DNA from: an uncultured Bacteroidota bacterium
GTDB taxonomy: Bacteria > Bacteroidota > Rhodothermia > Rhodothermales > Salinibacteraceae
NCBI GenBank assembly: GCA_913055845.1
Contig: CAJXKO010000025.1
Location: forward strand, 1-32,080
Direction of reading: 5' to 3'
Length of the DNA: 32,080 nt
Shown here: piece after piece, positions 24,428 through 32,080 of the stretch
Layout of the letters: the number at the start of each line of letters is the position of its first letter
Numbering within the stretch: the stretch's first letter is position 1
Program-made: the position numbers and the translations under genes
Notes under the pieces: model-generated
Seen by the model: only the letters and a program-made list of their open reading frames with translations
Told to the model about the DNA's origin: nothing
Database searches by the model: none

Positions 24428-26272
24428 GTGGCTTCGCTTAGCAGTCTCGGCCCCGACGCCTGGATTACGGTCGCCGTGGTGGCGGGGCTGGTGGGGGCGC
24501 TCATGGCGGATTGGGGGAGACCGGACCTCGTGCTACTGAGCGGCCTCTCGGTGCTCCTCGTCTCTGGGGTGGTGTCGCCAGGCCAGGCGTTCGCCGGCTT
24601 TTCCAACTCGGCTGTGCTGACCGTCGGGGCCCTCTACGTCGTGGCCGGCGGCGTGCAGCACACCGATGCCCTGTCGAAGCTCGACCGGGTGCTCTTTCCC
24701 AACACGACGCGGCTGGGGCCCCTTCTGGCCCGCTTCATGGTGCCCACGTCCTTCCTGTCGGGCCTCCTCAACAACACCCCCATCGTGGCGATGCTCACGC
24801 CGCGCCTGCAGGAATGGGCCGACGCGCAGGACGTCCCAGCGTCGAAGCTCATGATCCCCCTGTCCTACGCGGCGATTACTGGGGGCATGACCACGCTCAT
24901 CGGCACCTCTACGAACCTCATCGTGGCGGGGCTCATGGAGGCGGAAGGCTACGAGCCACTGCACCTGTTCGACGTTACCTGGATCGGGGTGCCGGCCGCG
25001 CTCGTCGTTATCCTGTACTTCGTGCTGGGCGGACACCGGCTTCTGCCCGATCGAGGGACCTCCGCCCCGGCCGTGGAGCGGGAATTGGACGAAAACATGT
25101 TCGAGGTGAAGGTGGCGGCCCGGGCGCCCATCGTGGGGCAGAGCGTGGCGGCGGCCGGGCTCCGCGACCTCGGGGATGCCTACCTCACGCACGTCCGGCG
25201 CGATGAGCAAGTGCTCCAGGCGCGGCCCCAGTTGGGCCTGGAGCAGGGCGACGTGCTCGCGTTCAACGGCAGCCTCGCCGCCCGCGAGCGCTTGCTGGAA
25301 CGCCCGGGCCTTCAGCGGCCCCTCCCCCACCCGGACGGCCCCCACGACGATCCGGTGCGCTACGAGACCCTGCCGCTCTACGAGGCGGTCATCGCTGAGT
25401 CGTCGGATCTGGTGGGCACCACGCTCGGGGAGGCCAACTTCCGCGAGCAGTACCAGGGCGTGGTGCTCGGCATTCAGCGCCAGGACGAGCCGGTTGCGAG
25501 TCCAGTGGGGACCACGGAGCTGCAGGCCGGCGACCTGCTCATCGTGGAGGCGCCCGATGATTTCGAGACGCGCTGGAGCAGTGGAAGCCGCGAAGAGTTC
25601 TACCTTGTGGCACCGCGTGACGGGCGCGCGCGACGGCCCGAAGCGACGGCGGAGGACCCGGAAGGGGCGGGCGACAAGGATCGCTCCGGGCGGGCGCCGC
25701 TCGCCCTCGCGTTGACGGGGAGCATGGTGCTTGCCGCCGCTACGGGCCTCGCCCCCATCGTCACGGCCGCGTTCATCGCCGCGCTCCTCATGATCGTGAC
25801 GGGGTGCATCCGGGCGGCGGAGGCGCAGCGCGCGCTCAACGTGCAGGTGCTGGTCGTCATCGCCGCGGCGCTCGGCATCGGCAAGGCCATCCAGACGACC
25901 GGCCTCGCCAAGGCCGTGGCCCGGAGCGTGCTGTCCATCACCGAGCCCCTTGGCCCCGTGGCGGTGCTGGTGGCCCTCTACCTGATGACCAATCTCCTCA
26001 CCGAGATCATCACGAACAACGCCGCCGCCGTGCTCATGCTGCCCATCTCGATGGCTGCGGCGTCGAGCCTCGGGGCCCCGCCCATCGCCTTCGGGCTCAT
26101 CGTGGCCGTGGCCGCCTCGGCGAGCTTCCTGACGCCCATTGGCTACCAGACCAACCTCATGGTGATGTCGCCGGGCGGCTACCGATTCAGCGATTACGCA
26201 CGCGTGGGTTGGCCGGTAACGCTCCTGGTGATGACAACATCGGTCACGATCATTACGTTGCTGTGGCTGTAG
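24428..26272 (+). CDS. SLC13/DASS-type permease with two TrkA-C domains, probable sulfate transporter
   Basis: An inner-membrane anion transporter of 614 residues. About six hydrophobic segments cover residues 11-200 and about five more lie from 420 to the end. Between them are two cytosolic TrkA-C (RCK-C) domains, at roughly 217-292 ([21 protein letters not shown]) and 312-390 ([21 protein letters not shown]). Family signatures are [12 protein letters not shown] and [13 protein letters not shown] in the first half and [18 protein letters not shown] plus [13 protein letters not shown] in the second, the usual inverted repeat. Start is the GTG at 24428. Position directly after cysDNC argues for sulfate uptake; other SLC13 members carry dicarboxylates. 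The motif pattern and TrkA-C insert are typical of bacterial sulfate/citrate-type members. Confidence 0.9.
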   Translation: MASLSSLGPDAWITVAVVAGLVGALMADWGRPDLVLLSGLSVLLVSGVVSPGQAFAGFSNSAVLTVGALYVVAGGVQHTDALSKLDRVLFPNTTRLGPLLARFMVPTSFLSGLLNNTPIVAMLTPRLQEWADAQDVPASKLMIPLSYAAITGGMTTLIGTSTNLIVAGLMEAEGYEPLHLFDVTWIGVPAALVVILYFVLGGHRLLPDRGTSAPAVERELDENMFEVKVAARAPIVGQSVAAAGLRDLGDAYLTHVRRDEQVLQARPQLGLEQGDVLAFNGSLAARERLLERPGLQRPLPHPDGPHDDPVRYETLPLYEAVIAESSDLVGTTLGEANFREQYQGVVLGIQRQDEPVASPVGTTELQAGDLLIVEAPDDFETRWSSGSREEFYLVAPRDGRARRPEATAEDPEGAGDKDRSGRAPLALALTGSMVLAAATGLAPIVTAAFIAALLMIVTGCIRAAEAQRALNVQVLVVIAAALGIGKAIQTTGLAKAVARSVLSITEPLGPVAVLVALYLMTNLLTEIITNNAAAVLMLPISMAAASSLGAPPIAFGLIVAVAASASFLTPIGYQTNLMVMSPGGYRFSDYARVGWPVTLLVMTTSVTIITLLWL

Positions 26273-26321
26273 GCCCGCGAAAGCTCGCAAGGCTCATCGA
26301 CACACCGTTCACGCTCTCAAT

Positions 26322-27347
26322 ATGGCCCCGACTCTTCTCGTTACCGGCGGCGCCGGATTCATCGGCTCGGCGGTGGTACGCCACCTCATTCAGGAGACCG
26401 AGGCCACCGTCGTCACGGTCGACATGCTCACCTACGCCGGCCACCGCGAGAACCTCGCGCCGGTGATGGACAGCCCCCGCCACCACTTCGAGCGGGAGGA
26501 CATCACCGACGCCCCGGCCATGCACCGGCTCTTCGAGACGTACGAGCCCAGCGGCGTGCTCCACCTCGCGGCCGAGTCGCACGTGGACCGCTCCATCGAC
26601 GGGCCGGCGGCCTTCGTGCAGACGAACGTGGTGGGCACACAGGTGCTTCTAGAAGCGGCGCGCACCCACTGGGAGGGGCTCTCCGGCGACGAAAAAAGCG
26701 ACTTCCGCTTCCTCCACGTCTCCACCGACGAGGTATACGGCGAACTCGGCGAGACCGGAAAGTTTACCGAGGAAACCCCCTACGACCCCAGCTCGCCCTA
26801 TTCGGCCAGCAAGGCCGGGGCCGACCACCTGGTGCGGGCCTGGCACCGCACGTACGGGCTCCCGGTGCTCATCACCAACTGCTCGAACAACTACGGCCCG
26901 TACCAGCACCCCGAGAAGCTCATTCCGGTCGTCATCCTGAATGCCCTGGACGGCGAGCCCCTGCCCGTCTACGGCACTGGTGAGAACGTGCGCGACTGGC
27001 TGTTCGTGGAGGATCACGTCCGGGCCCTGGTGCGCGTTCTGCGGGCGGGCACGGTGGGCGAAACCTACAACGTAGGTGGCGACTGCGAAAAGCAGAACAT
27101 TGCGGTCGTCCGGCAGATTTGCGACATTCTGGACGAGATGCGCCCCGATGCCCTCGACGGCAGTCACCACGACCTCATCACGTTCGTCGAGGACCGGCCG
27201 GGCCACGACTGGCGCTACGCCATCGACGCGCGCAAGATTGCGACGGAACTCGACTGGGCCCCGCAGGTCGACTTTGAAGAGGGGCTGCGACAGACGATCG
27301 ACTGGTACGTGTCGCACCGCGACTGGGTGCGGGCGGTCCAGCACTGA
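26322..27347 (+). CDS. rfbB: dTDP-glucose 4,6-dehydratase
   Basis: RfbB (RmlB) converts dTDP-glucose to dTDP-4-keto-6-deoxyglucose, the second step to dTDP-L-rhamnose. It is an extended SDR enzyme with the NAD-binding [15 protein letters not shown] at residues 8-22. Catalytic STDEVYGE (T135, D136, E137) and YSASK (Y160, K164) are present, as are [46 protein letters not shown] and [12 protein letters not shown]. The length of 341 residues is normal. It starts 49 bases after the SLC13 permease gene and is the first of four contiguous rfb genes in the order B, A, C, D. It may be transcribed with the sulfate genes, as no terminator is visible between them. Confidence 0.97.
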   Translation: MAPTLLVTGGAGFIGSAVVRHLIQETEATVVTVDMLTYAGHRENLAPVMDSPRHHFEREDITDAPAMHRLFETYEPSGVLHLAAESHVDRSIDGPAAFVQTNVVGTQVLLEAARTHWEGLSGDEKSDFRFLHVSTDEVYGELGETGKFTEETPYDPSSPYSASKAGADHLVRAWHRTYGLPVLITNCSNNYGPYQHPEKLIPVVILNALDGEPLPVYGTGENVRDWLFVEDHVRALVRVLRAGTVGETYNVGGDCEKQNIAVVRQICDILDEMRPDALDGSHHDLITFVEDRPGHDWRYAIDARKIATELDWAPQVDFEEGLRQTIDWYVSHRDWVRAVQH

Positions 27348-27417
27348 GCATTTGGGGAGGCAAGGGCCTCCGGCACACACGACGAAGGGATCGATCACGA
27401 CAAACCGGTTCACGCAC

Positions 27418-28338
27418 ATGAGTGACAAAGCATCCCGTACGCGGAAAGGCATCGTGCTGGCGGGTGGGGCGGGCACTCGCCTGGCCCCGGCCACCCGGGC
27501 AGTGAGCAAACAATTGCTTCCGGTGTACGACAAGCCGATGATATACTACCCGCTCGCCACCCTCATGCGGGCGGGCATCCGCGACGTGCTCGTCATCTCG
27601 ACGCCCAAGGATCTGCCCCGCTTCGAGGACCTGCTGGGCGACGGGCACCAATGGGGCATCAACCTGCAGTACGCCGAGCAGCCCGAGCCCAAAGGCATCG
27701 CGCAGGCCTTCCCCATCGGGGCCGACTTCATCGACGGTGACGACGTGGCCCTCATCCTCGGCGATAATGTATTCTACGGCGAGGGGCTGCCCGAGAAGCT
27801 CCGCCGGGCGGCCGGACAGCTGGAGGGCGGCACCGTGTTTGCCTACTATGTAAACGACCCGGAGCGCTACGGCGTGGTGGACTTCGACGACGAGGGGCAG
27901 GCCCTCTCCATCGAGGAAAAGCCCGACGAGCCGGCCTCCAATTACGCCGTTACGGGCCTCTATTTTTACGACTCGGACGTCGTGGACGTGGCCCAGGGCC
28001 TGGAGCCCTCCGATCGGGGCGAGTTGGAAATTACCGACGTAAACCGCCGGTACCTCCGGCGGGGCAACCTTCAGGTGGAGACGCTGGGGCGCGGCATGGC
28101 GTGGCTCGATATGGGCACGCACGACTCCCTGCTCCAGGCGGCCAACTTCGTGCAGACGATTGAGGAGCGGCAGGGCCTCAAAATCAGTTGTCCCGAGGAG
28201 ATCGCCTGGCGCAACGGATGGATCGGGGCCGAGGACGTGGCGCGTATCGGCCGGTCGATGGACAACAACGCGTACGGCCAGTATCTGCTGGACTTGGTCG
28301 AGCGTGTGCAGAGCGACGCCACTCCGGCCTCTGTATAG
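27418..28338 (+). CDS. rfbA: Glucose-1-phosphate thymidylyltransferase
   Basis: RfbA (RmlA) makes dTDP-glucose from glucose-1-phosphate and dTTP, the first step to dTDP-rhamnose. The nucleotide-binding segment [20 protein letters not shown] (residues 11-30) is followed by [20 protein letters not shown]. Then come [58 protein letters not shown] and [21 protein letters not shown]. The product has 306 residues. The frame is open well upstream to 27076, overlapping rfbB, but family similarity begins only after the ATG at 27418, so that start is chosen. The gap to rfbB is 70 bases and to rfbC 34 bases. Confidence 0.97.
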   Translation: MSDKASRTRKGIVLAGGAGTRLAPATRAVSKQLLPVYDKPMIYYPLATLMRAGIRDVLVISTPKDLPRFEDLLGDGHQWGINLQYAEQPEPKGIAQAFPIGADFIDGDDVALILGDNVFYGEGLPEKLRRAAGQLEGGTVFAYYVNDPERYGVVDFDDEGQALSIEEKPDEPASNYAVTGLYFYDSDVVDVAQGLEPSDRGELEITDVNRRYLRRGNLQVETLGRGMAWLDMGTHDSLLQAANFVQTIEERQGLKISCPEEIAWRNGWIGAEDVARIGRSMDNNAYGQYLLDLVERVQSDATPASV

Positions 28339-28372
28339 CAGTTTTGTTTGACAGTCTGCCTTCCCCCACCCG

Positions 28373-28933
28373 ATGGATGTATTCGACACCGACCTGCCCG
28401 GCGTTCGCCTCTTCGAGCCCGATGTCTACGCGGACGACCGTGGGGCCTTCATGGAGGTCTGGAACGCCCGCGAGTACGGGGGGCACGGCCTCAGCGTCAC
28501 CTTCGTCCAGGACAACCTCTCCCGCTCCCGGGAGGACGTGCTCCGCGGCCTCCACTTCCAGAACCCCCGCCCGCAGGGCAAGCTCATCTCGGTGCTTCGG
28601 GGGGCGGTCTACGACGTGGTTGTAGACGTGCGGGCCGACTCGGACACGTTTGGGGCGTGGCACGGGACCACCCTGTCGGCCGACAACGCCCGTCAACTGT
28701 ACGTTCCGGAGGGCTACGCTCACGGGTTCGTGGTAACGAGCGGCGAGGCCCTCTTTCACTACAAGTGTACCGACTTCTACCACCCAGAAGCCGACCAGAC
28801 CGTGCGGTGGGACGACCCCCAACTCGGCATTGACTGGCCGGTGTCGGACCCTGTCCTCTCAGAGAAAGACGCGGAGGCCCCCTGCCTGGCGGAGATGGGC
28901 CCGGAGGTGCTTCAGTTCGACGACGTTCGGTAA
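28373..28933 (+). CDS. rfbC: dTDP-4-dehydrorhamnose 3,5-epimerase
   Basis: RfbC (RmlC) epimerises C3 and C5 of dTDP-4-keto-6-deoxyglucose. The cupin-fold family features are all visible: GVRLFEPDVYADDRGAFMEV, VQDNLSRSREDVLRGLHFQ with the catalytic H61, PQGKLISVLRGAVYDVVVDV, and the YVPEGYAHGF strand. FHYKCTDFYHPEAD with Y130, the probable catalytic acid, comes next, followed by WDDPQLGIDWP. The length is 186 residues, as usual. It lies between rfbA and rfbD with gaps of 34 and 18 bases. Confidence 0.97.
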   Translation: MDVFDTDLPGVRLFEPDVYADDRGAFMEVWNAREYGGHGLSVTFVQDNLSRSREDVLRGLHFQNPRPQGKLISVLRGAVYDVVVDVRADSDTFGAWHGTTLSADNARQLYVPEGYAHGFVVTSGEALFHYKCTDFYHPEADQTVRWDDPQLGIDWPVSDPVLSEKDAEAPCLAEMGPEVLQFDDVR

Positions 28934-28951
28934 GGCCGCCCTCTCCCCGCG

Positions 28952-29863
28952 ATGTCCGACGCGACCGCCACCATTTTGCTCCTCGGCGCCACTGGACAGG
29001 TGGGGCACGAGCTGGCACGGACCCTCGCGCCCCTCGGCACGGTGCAGGCGCCGGGCCGGGCGGAGGTCGACCTTGGGGCGCCGGACACCCTCCGTCGGGC
29101 CGTGCGCCAGGCGGCGCCCGACCTGATCGTAAATGCCGCCGCCTATACCGACGTGGATGGGGCCGAGAGCGAGCCGGAGCGCGCCGCCGCGCTCAACACC
29201 GAAGCGCCCCACGTACTGGCGGAGGCCGCCCGGGACGCAGAGGCCTGGCTTGTGCACTACTCCACCGACTACGTGTTTGACGGGGAGAAGCGCACGCCGT
29301 ATACGGAGGACGACGCCCCCAATCCGATCAACGTGTACGGACGGACGAAGTGGGAGGGCGAGCAGGCTCTCCGGGCGGTGGGAGGACGCGTTCTCGTCCT
29401 CCGCACGAGTTGGGTCTACAGCGACCGACGGTCCAACTTCGTGCGCACCATGCTCGGGCTGGCCGACGAGCACGACACCCTCACGGTGGTGGACGACCAA
29501 ATGGGCGTGCCCACCTGGGCGGGCTGGCTCGCCGAGGCCACGGCCACGATCAGTACTCGCCTCCTCACGGCGTCCGATCCCTCGTCCTTGCGGGGGCTCT
29601 ACCACCTTGCAGGAACCGGACAGACCAGCTGGTACGGCTTTGCGAAGGCCATTTTTGCCCAGTTCGACCGTGCCGACGTTACGGTCGAGCCGGTGTCGTC
29701 AGACGAGTACGACACCGCGGCGCCGCGGCCCGCCTACACCGCGCTCGATTCGAGCCGGGCCCGTGCCGCTTTCGACCTTGCCCTGCCCTCGTGGACGGCC
29801 CAGCTCGCCCGCTTCCGTGAGCACGTCGCCCAGTCCGCCGCAGACGCCGGAACGTCCGGGTAG
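28952..29863 (+). CDS. rfbD: dTDP-4-dehydrorhamnose reductase
   Basis: RfbD (RmlD) performs the last, NAD(P)H-dependent step giving dTDP-L-rhamnose for surface polysaccharides. The N-terminal dinucleotide-binding motif LLGATGQVGHEL is at residues 10-21. NAAAYTDVDGAESEPERAAALN follows, then the catalytic YSTDYVFDG and VYGRTKWEGEQ with Y129 and K133 (E. coli Y128, K132). LRTSWVYSDRRSNFVRTML, VDDQMGVPTWAGWLAEAT and LYHLAGTGQTSWYGFAKAI complete the fold. At 303 residues it is of normal length. It is the last rfb gene; an inverted repeat with a long loop follows the stop codon. Confidence 0.96.
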   Translation: MSDATATILLLGATGQVGHELARTLAPLGTVQAPGRAEVDLGAPDTLRRAVRQAAPDLIVNAAAYTDVDGAESEPERAAALNTEAPHVLAEAARDAEAWLVHYSTDYVFDGEKRTPYTEDDAPNPINVYGRTKWEGEQALRAVGGRVLVLRTSWVYSDRRSNFVRTMLGLADEHDTLTVVDDQMGVPTWAGWLAEATATISTRLLTASDPSSLRGLYHLAGTGQTSWYGFAKAIFAQFDRADVTVEPVSSDEYDTAAPRPAYTALDSSRARAAFDLALPSWTAQLARFREHVAQSAADAGTSG

Positions 29864-29869
29864 ACGGGG

Positions 29870-29918
29870 AGGCGAATATTCAGAAAAGTTATCGGACTTC
29901 GAGGCGCTGCATTCGCCT
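29870..29918 (+). terminator. Long-loop inverted repeat after rfbD
   Basis: AGGCGAAT (29870-29877) pairs perfectly with ATTCGCCT (29911-29918) across a 33-base gap; the next outer pair is G-T. It begins seven bases after the rfbD stop, and the 3' arm is followed by ttgtacccc. It may end the rfb transcript or be part of the leader of the next gene. Confidence 0.3.
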
Positions 29919-30049
29919 TTGTACCCCACGCCGCTTACCAAATACATTCGGTCTGTACGCCTCGTTTGTGCTGGGTTCCCACCGTACGTAGTGCTCGTGG
30001 GCGTCCGGGACCGTCTTTTCATCCTGCCAGCCGACCGCGGGTTTGTGTC

Positions 30050-32080
30050 ATGATGCGCCGCATCATTCCGCTTCTCTGTCTCCTCCTCGTGGCCCTCGCC
30101 GCAGTGTCCCTCGATAGCCGGGCGCAGCAGCGGGAGGACTTGCCCGATGAGGTGCAGCGTGAGCTTGACCAACGAGGCCTCACGGTCGACGAGGCGCGTC
30201 AGCGGCTACGTCAGCTTGGCGTTGACCCCTCCAATCCCCAGCAGGCGGCCCGCCGCGCCCGGCAGTTGGGCATCTCCGAGGCGCGCATTCAGGCCCTCCT
30301 CCAGGCCGTGCGGAGCCAGCGAGACACCACCGGGGCGGACTCGGCGCGCACCCGCACGCCGCGCAACCCGCCCTTTCCGGTACTGGCCGGAACCCCCGAG
30401 ATTGCCCCCGACAGCATCTCCGTCGGCCAGCTGCCCGTGGACGTAGAGGTGAGCGTGCCGCTCCGTAGCCAAAACCAGATCCGGCGCGTGCGACCGGGCT
30501 TCCTCACCGCCGGGGGCGACTCGGTGGCCCTCCAGCGCGTCCAGCGCGTCCGCGGCTCCGTCATCAACGGGACGTGGCGGGGCACCACCACCATCCCGCG
30601 CGACACGAGCAGCGGCACGTGGTCTCTCTTCGTGCGGGCCTCTACGCGCGACACGACCGTAACGCTGGCCACGGGCCGTCGTCTCCAGATCTTTCCACGG
30701 GGCGAACTGCCGAAGCGCGACACAGCCCGCGCCATGCGCGACACCCTGCAGTACTTCGGCTACGATACGTTCGACACCATTCCGGAGGCCTTCACGCCCC
30801 AGCCCACCGGGCCCGCCGATGGCAGCTACGTCGTGGGGCCGGAGGACGAATTGCGACTCACCGTGTGGGGCGGGGCCGAATTTACGTACGAACTGCCGGT
30901 GGACCAGGGCGGGCGCGTGACGGTCCCCAACGTGGGGCAGTTTACGGTGTCGGGCAAGACGCTCAGCGAACTGCGCACGGAGATGAAGCAGTGGCTGTCC
31001 CGCAGCTACTCGGGCCTCACCAGCGATCCGCCCACGGTGTTCATGGACCTCACGCTCACCCGTGTGCGGCCCACGCAGGTGTTCGTGCTTGGCGAGGTGG
31101 CCCAGCCGGGCGGGTATGTCATCAGCAGCTACTCGTCGGTCTTCAACGCCCTGTACAGCGTCGGCGGGCCGCTGAAGCGCGGAAGCCTCCGCAACATCAA
31201 GGTGATTCGGGACGGGGAGGTCGTCGAAACCGTGGATCTGTACGACTACCTCCTGCAGGGCTACAGCCCCGATCCGGTGCAGCTCCAGAGCAACGACTAC
31301 ATCTTTGTGCCGCCGCGGGGCGAAACCGTCGCCATCACCGGGCCGGTGAAGCGCCCAGCCTACTACGAGATGACGGCGGAGGAGACCGTGGGCGACCTCA
31401 TCGAGTACGCGGGCGGGCTCAAGCCGAAGGCCTATACCAAGCGGTTTCAGATTGAGCGCATCGTGCCCCCGAGCGAGCGGGAGGACCCGTCCGTGGCCCG
31501 GGAGGTGCGGGACGCGAACCTCCAGGCGGCCCGGTCCGATACGGCCCGGATTCCCCTCGCCGACGGCGACCACGTCAAGATCCTGTCCCTCACTGAGGCA
31601 AACGATCCGGCCGTCCGGGCCCGAATCGAGGCTGCGGAGGTGACCGGGGCGGTCTACCAGCCGGGACAGTATGAGATTGGCGGTGGGGTGCGCACCGTGA
31701 AGGACCTCATTGAGCAGGCCGACGGCCTGACGGGCGCGGCCTACCGCCAGCAGGCCGACCTCGTGCGCATCGACGACTCGCTCAACGAAACGAGCCGGTC
31801 GCTCAACCTGAACGACGTGATGGAGGACCAGCCCCAGGCCAACGTCGTCCTCCGGCCGGGCGACAGCCTGCACGTGGCCTCCTTCCAGAAGATGCAGGCC
31901 CGGCGCACCGTGGAGGTTACCGGCCAGGTGCGAGATCCGGGAACGTATCGCTTCCGCGAAGGGATGACGATCCGGAGCCTGCTCCGACAGGCCGGTGGGC
32001 TCACCGACGAAGAGTACCTCAAGGACGTCTTTCTGGGGCGCGCCGATCTGTTCCGGGTCTCGGACGACGGGGACGAGGAG
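30050..32080 (+). CDS. Polysaccharide export outer-membrane protein with SLBB domains (runs off right edge)
   Basis: A Wza-like outer-membrane polysaccharide export protein that forms the exit channel for capsule or exopolysaccharide. The frame opens at ATG 30050 and stays open for all 677 remaining codons. Visible parts: a Sec signal peptide (about 1-25, IIPLLCLLLVALAAVS, ending SRAQQ); and a charged, mostly helical region at about 28-85 with echoing LRQLGVDP and ARQLGIS segments. A region of beta character runs to about 255. Then come a Poly_export domain (about 258-345, GSYVVGPEDELRLTVWG) and SLBB-type domains beginning near 347 (TQVFVLGEVAQPGGYVI), 424 (ETVAITGPVKRPAYYEM), 526 (AEVTGAVYQPGQYEI) and 618 (VEVTGQVRDPGTYRF). 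No lipobox cysteine is apparent at the signal peptide end, unlike E. coli Wza. It is 186 bases after rfbD. Confidence 0.92.
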   Translation, partial: MMRRIIPLLCLLLVALAAVSLDSRAQQREDLPDEVQRELDQRGLTVDEARQRLRQLGVDPSNPQQAARRARQLGISEARIQALLQAVRSQRDTTGADSARTRTPRNPPFPVLAGTPEIAPDSISVGQLPVDVEVSVPLRSQNQIRRVRPGFLTAGGDSVALQRVQRVRGSVINGTWRGTTTIPRDTSSGTWSLFVRASTRDTTVTLATGRRLQIFPRGELPKRDTARAMRDTLQYFGYDTFDTIPEAFTPQPTGPADGSYVVGPEDELRLTVWGGAEFTYELPVDQGGRVTVPNVGQFTVSGKTLSELRTEMKQWLSRSYSGLTSDPPTVFMDLTLTRVRPTQVFVLGEVAQPGGYVISSYSSVFNALYSVGGPLKRGSLRNIKVIRDGEVVETVDLYDYLLQGYSPDPVQLQSNDYIFVPPRGETVAITGPVKRPAYYEMTAEETVGDLIEYAGGLKPKAYTKRFQIERIVPPSEREDPSVAREVRDANLQAARSDTARIPLADGDHVKILSLTEANDPAVRARIEAAEVTGAVYQPGQYEIGGGVRTVKDLIEQADGLTGAAYRQQADLVRIDDSLNETSRSLNLNDVMEDQPQANVVLRPGDSLHVASFQKMQARRTVEVTGQVRDPGTYRFREGMTIRSLLRQAGGLTDEEYLKDVFLGRADLFRVSDDGDEE

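Noticed and set aside
24533-26290. Minus-strand open frame of 585 codons opposite the SLC13 permease gene
   Set aside because: The permease has clear membrane segments and family motifs; the antisense frame has neither.
30206-31873. Minus-strand open frame of 555 codons opposite the export protein gene
   Set aside because: The plus strand has a signal peptide, a Poly_export domain and SLBB domains, so the antisense frame is a shadow.

Overview
The window (about 65% G+C) most likely comes from an extremely halophilic member of the Bacteroidota/Rhodothermota, close to Salinibacter. This rests on four things: the Bacteroidota-style GyrA N-terminus, the acidic protein sequences (for example CysD, CysNC and RfbB), the near absence of Shine-Dalgarno motifs before the start codons I examined, and a large C25 peptidase with a C-terminal domain of the type IX secretion kind. 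The species call is inference; no rRNA gene or other marker beyond gyrA is present. Two genes run off the ends: gyrA on the left and a polysaccharide export protein on the right.

Layout. (1) 1-713: start of gyrA, minus strand. (2) 1008-4738, plus strand: a glycerophosphodiester phosphodiesterase, a small two-helix membrane protein, and the trehalose pair otsA/otsB. (3) 4804-6918, minus strand: a GT2 glycosyltransferase followed by manC (GDP-mannose supply). (4) 6919-7239: a divergent intergenic region carrying a palindrome-ended element that looks like a dispersed Bacteroidota repeat. (5) 7240-9217, plus strand: a GT4 glycosyltransferase and a PAPS-dependent sulfotransferase. (6) 9219-20904, minus strand: a tight seven-gene cluster, in transcription order DegT-type aminotransferase, PglC-like phosphoglycosyl transferase, PglD-like acetyltransferase, GT4, FlaA1/PglF-like dehydratase, GT4, and a 1681-residue PorU-like C25 peptidase. 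(7) 21311-26272, plus strand: cysD, cysNC and an SLC13-type permease. (8) 26322-29863, plus strand: rfbB, rfbA, rfbC, rfbD for dTDP-L-rhamnose. (9) 30050-end, plus strand: an SLBB-rich outer-membrane polysaccharide export protein.

Taken together, most of the window serves surface glycan synthesis. It supplies GDP-mannose, dTDP-rhamnose and probably UDP-N,N'-diacetylbacillosamine or a related amino sugar. It also holds an initiating phosphoglycosyl transferase on undecaprenyl phosphate, four further glycosyltransferases, a sulfotransferase with its PAPS supply, and an export pore. No Wzx flippase, Wzy polymerase, O-antigen ligase or oligosaccharyltransferase is visible, so these must lie elsewhere. 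The most interesting point is that the amino-sugar/initiating-transferase cluster ends in a PorU-type peptidase. In Porphyromonas, PorU-class enzymes attach secreted proteins to a special lipopolysaccharide, so this arrangement suggests a glycan made for anchoring secreted proteins.

No tRNA, rRNA, CRISPR array, insertion sequence or prophage gene was recognised.
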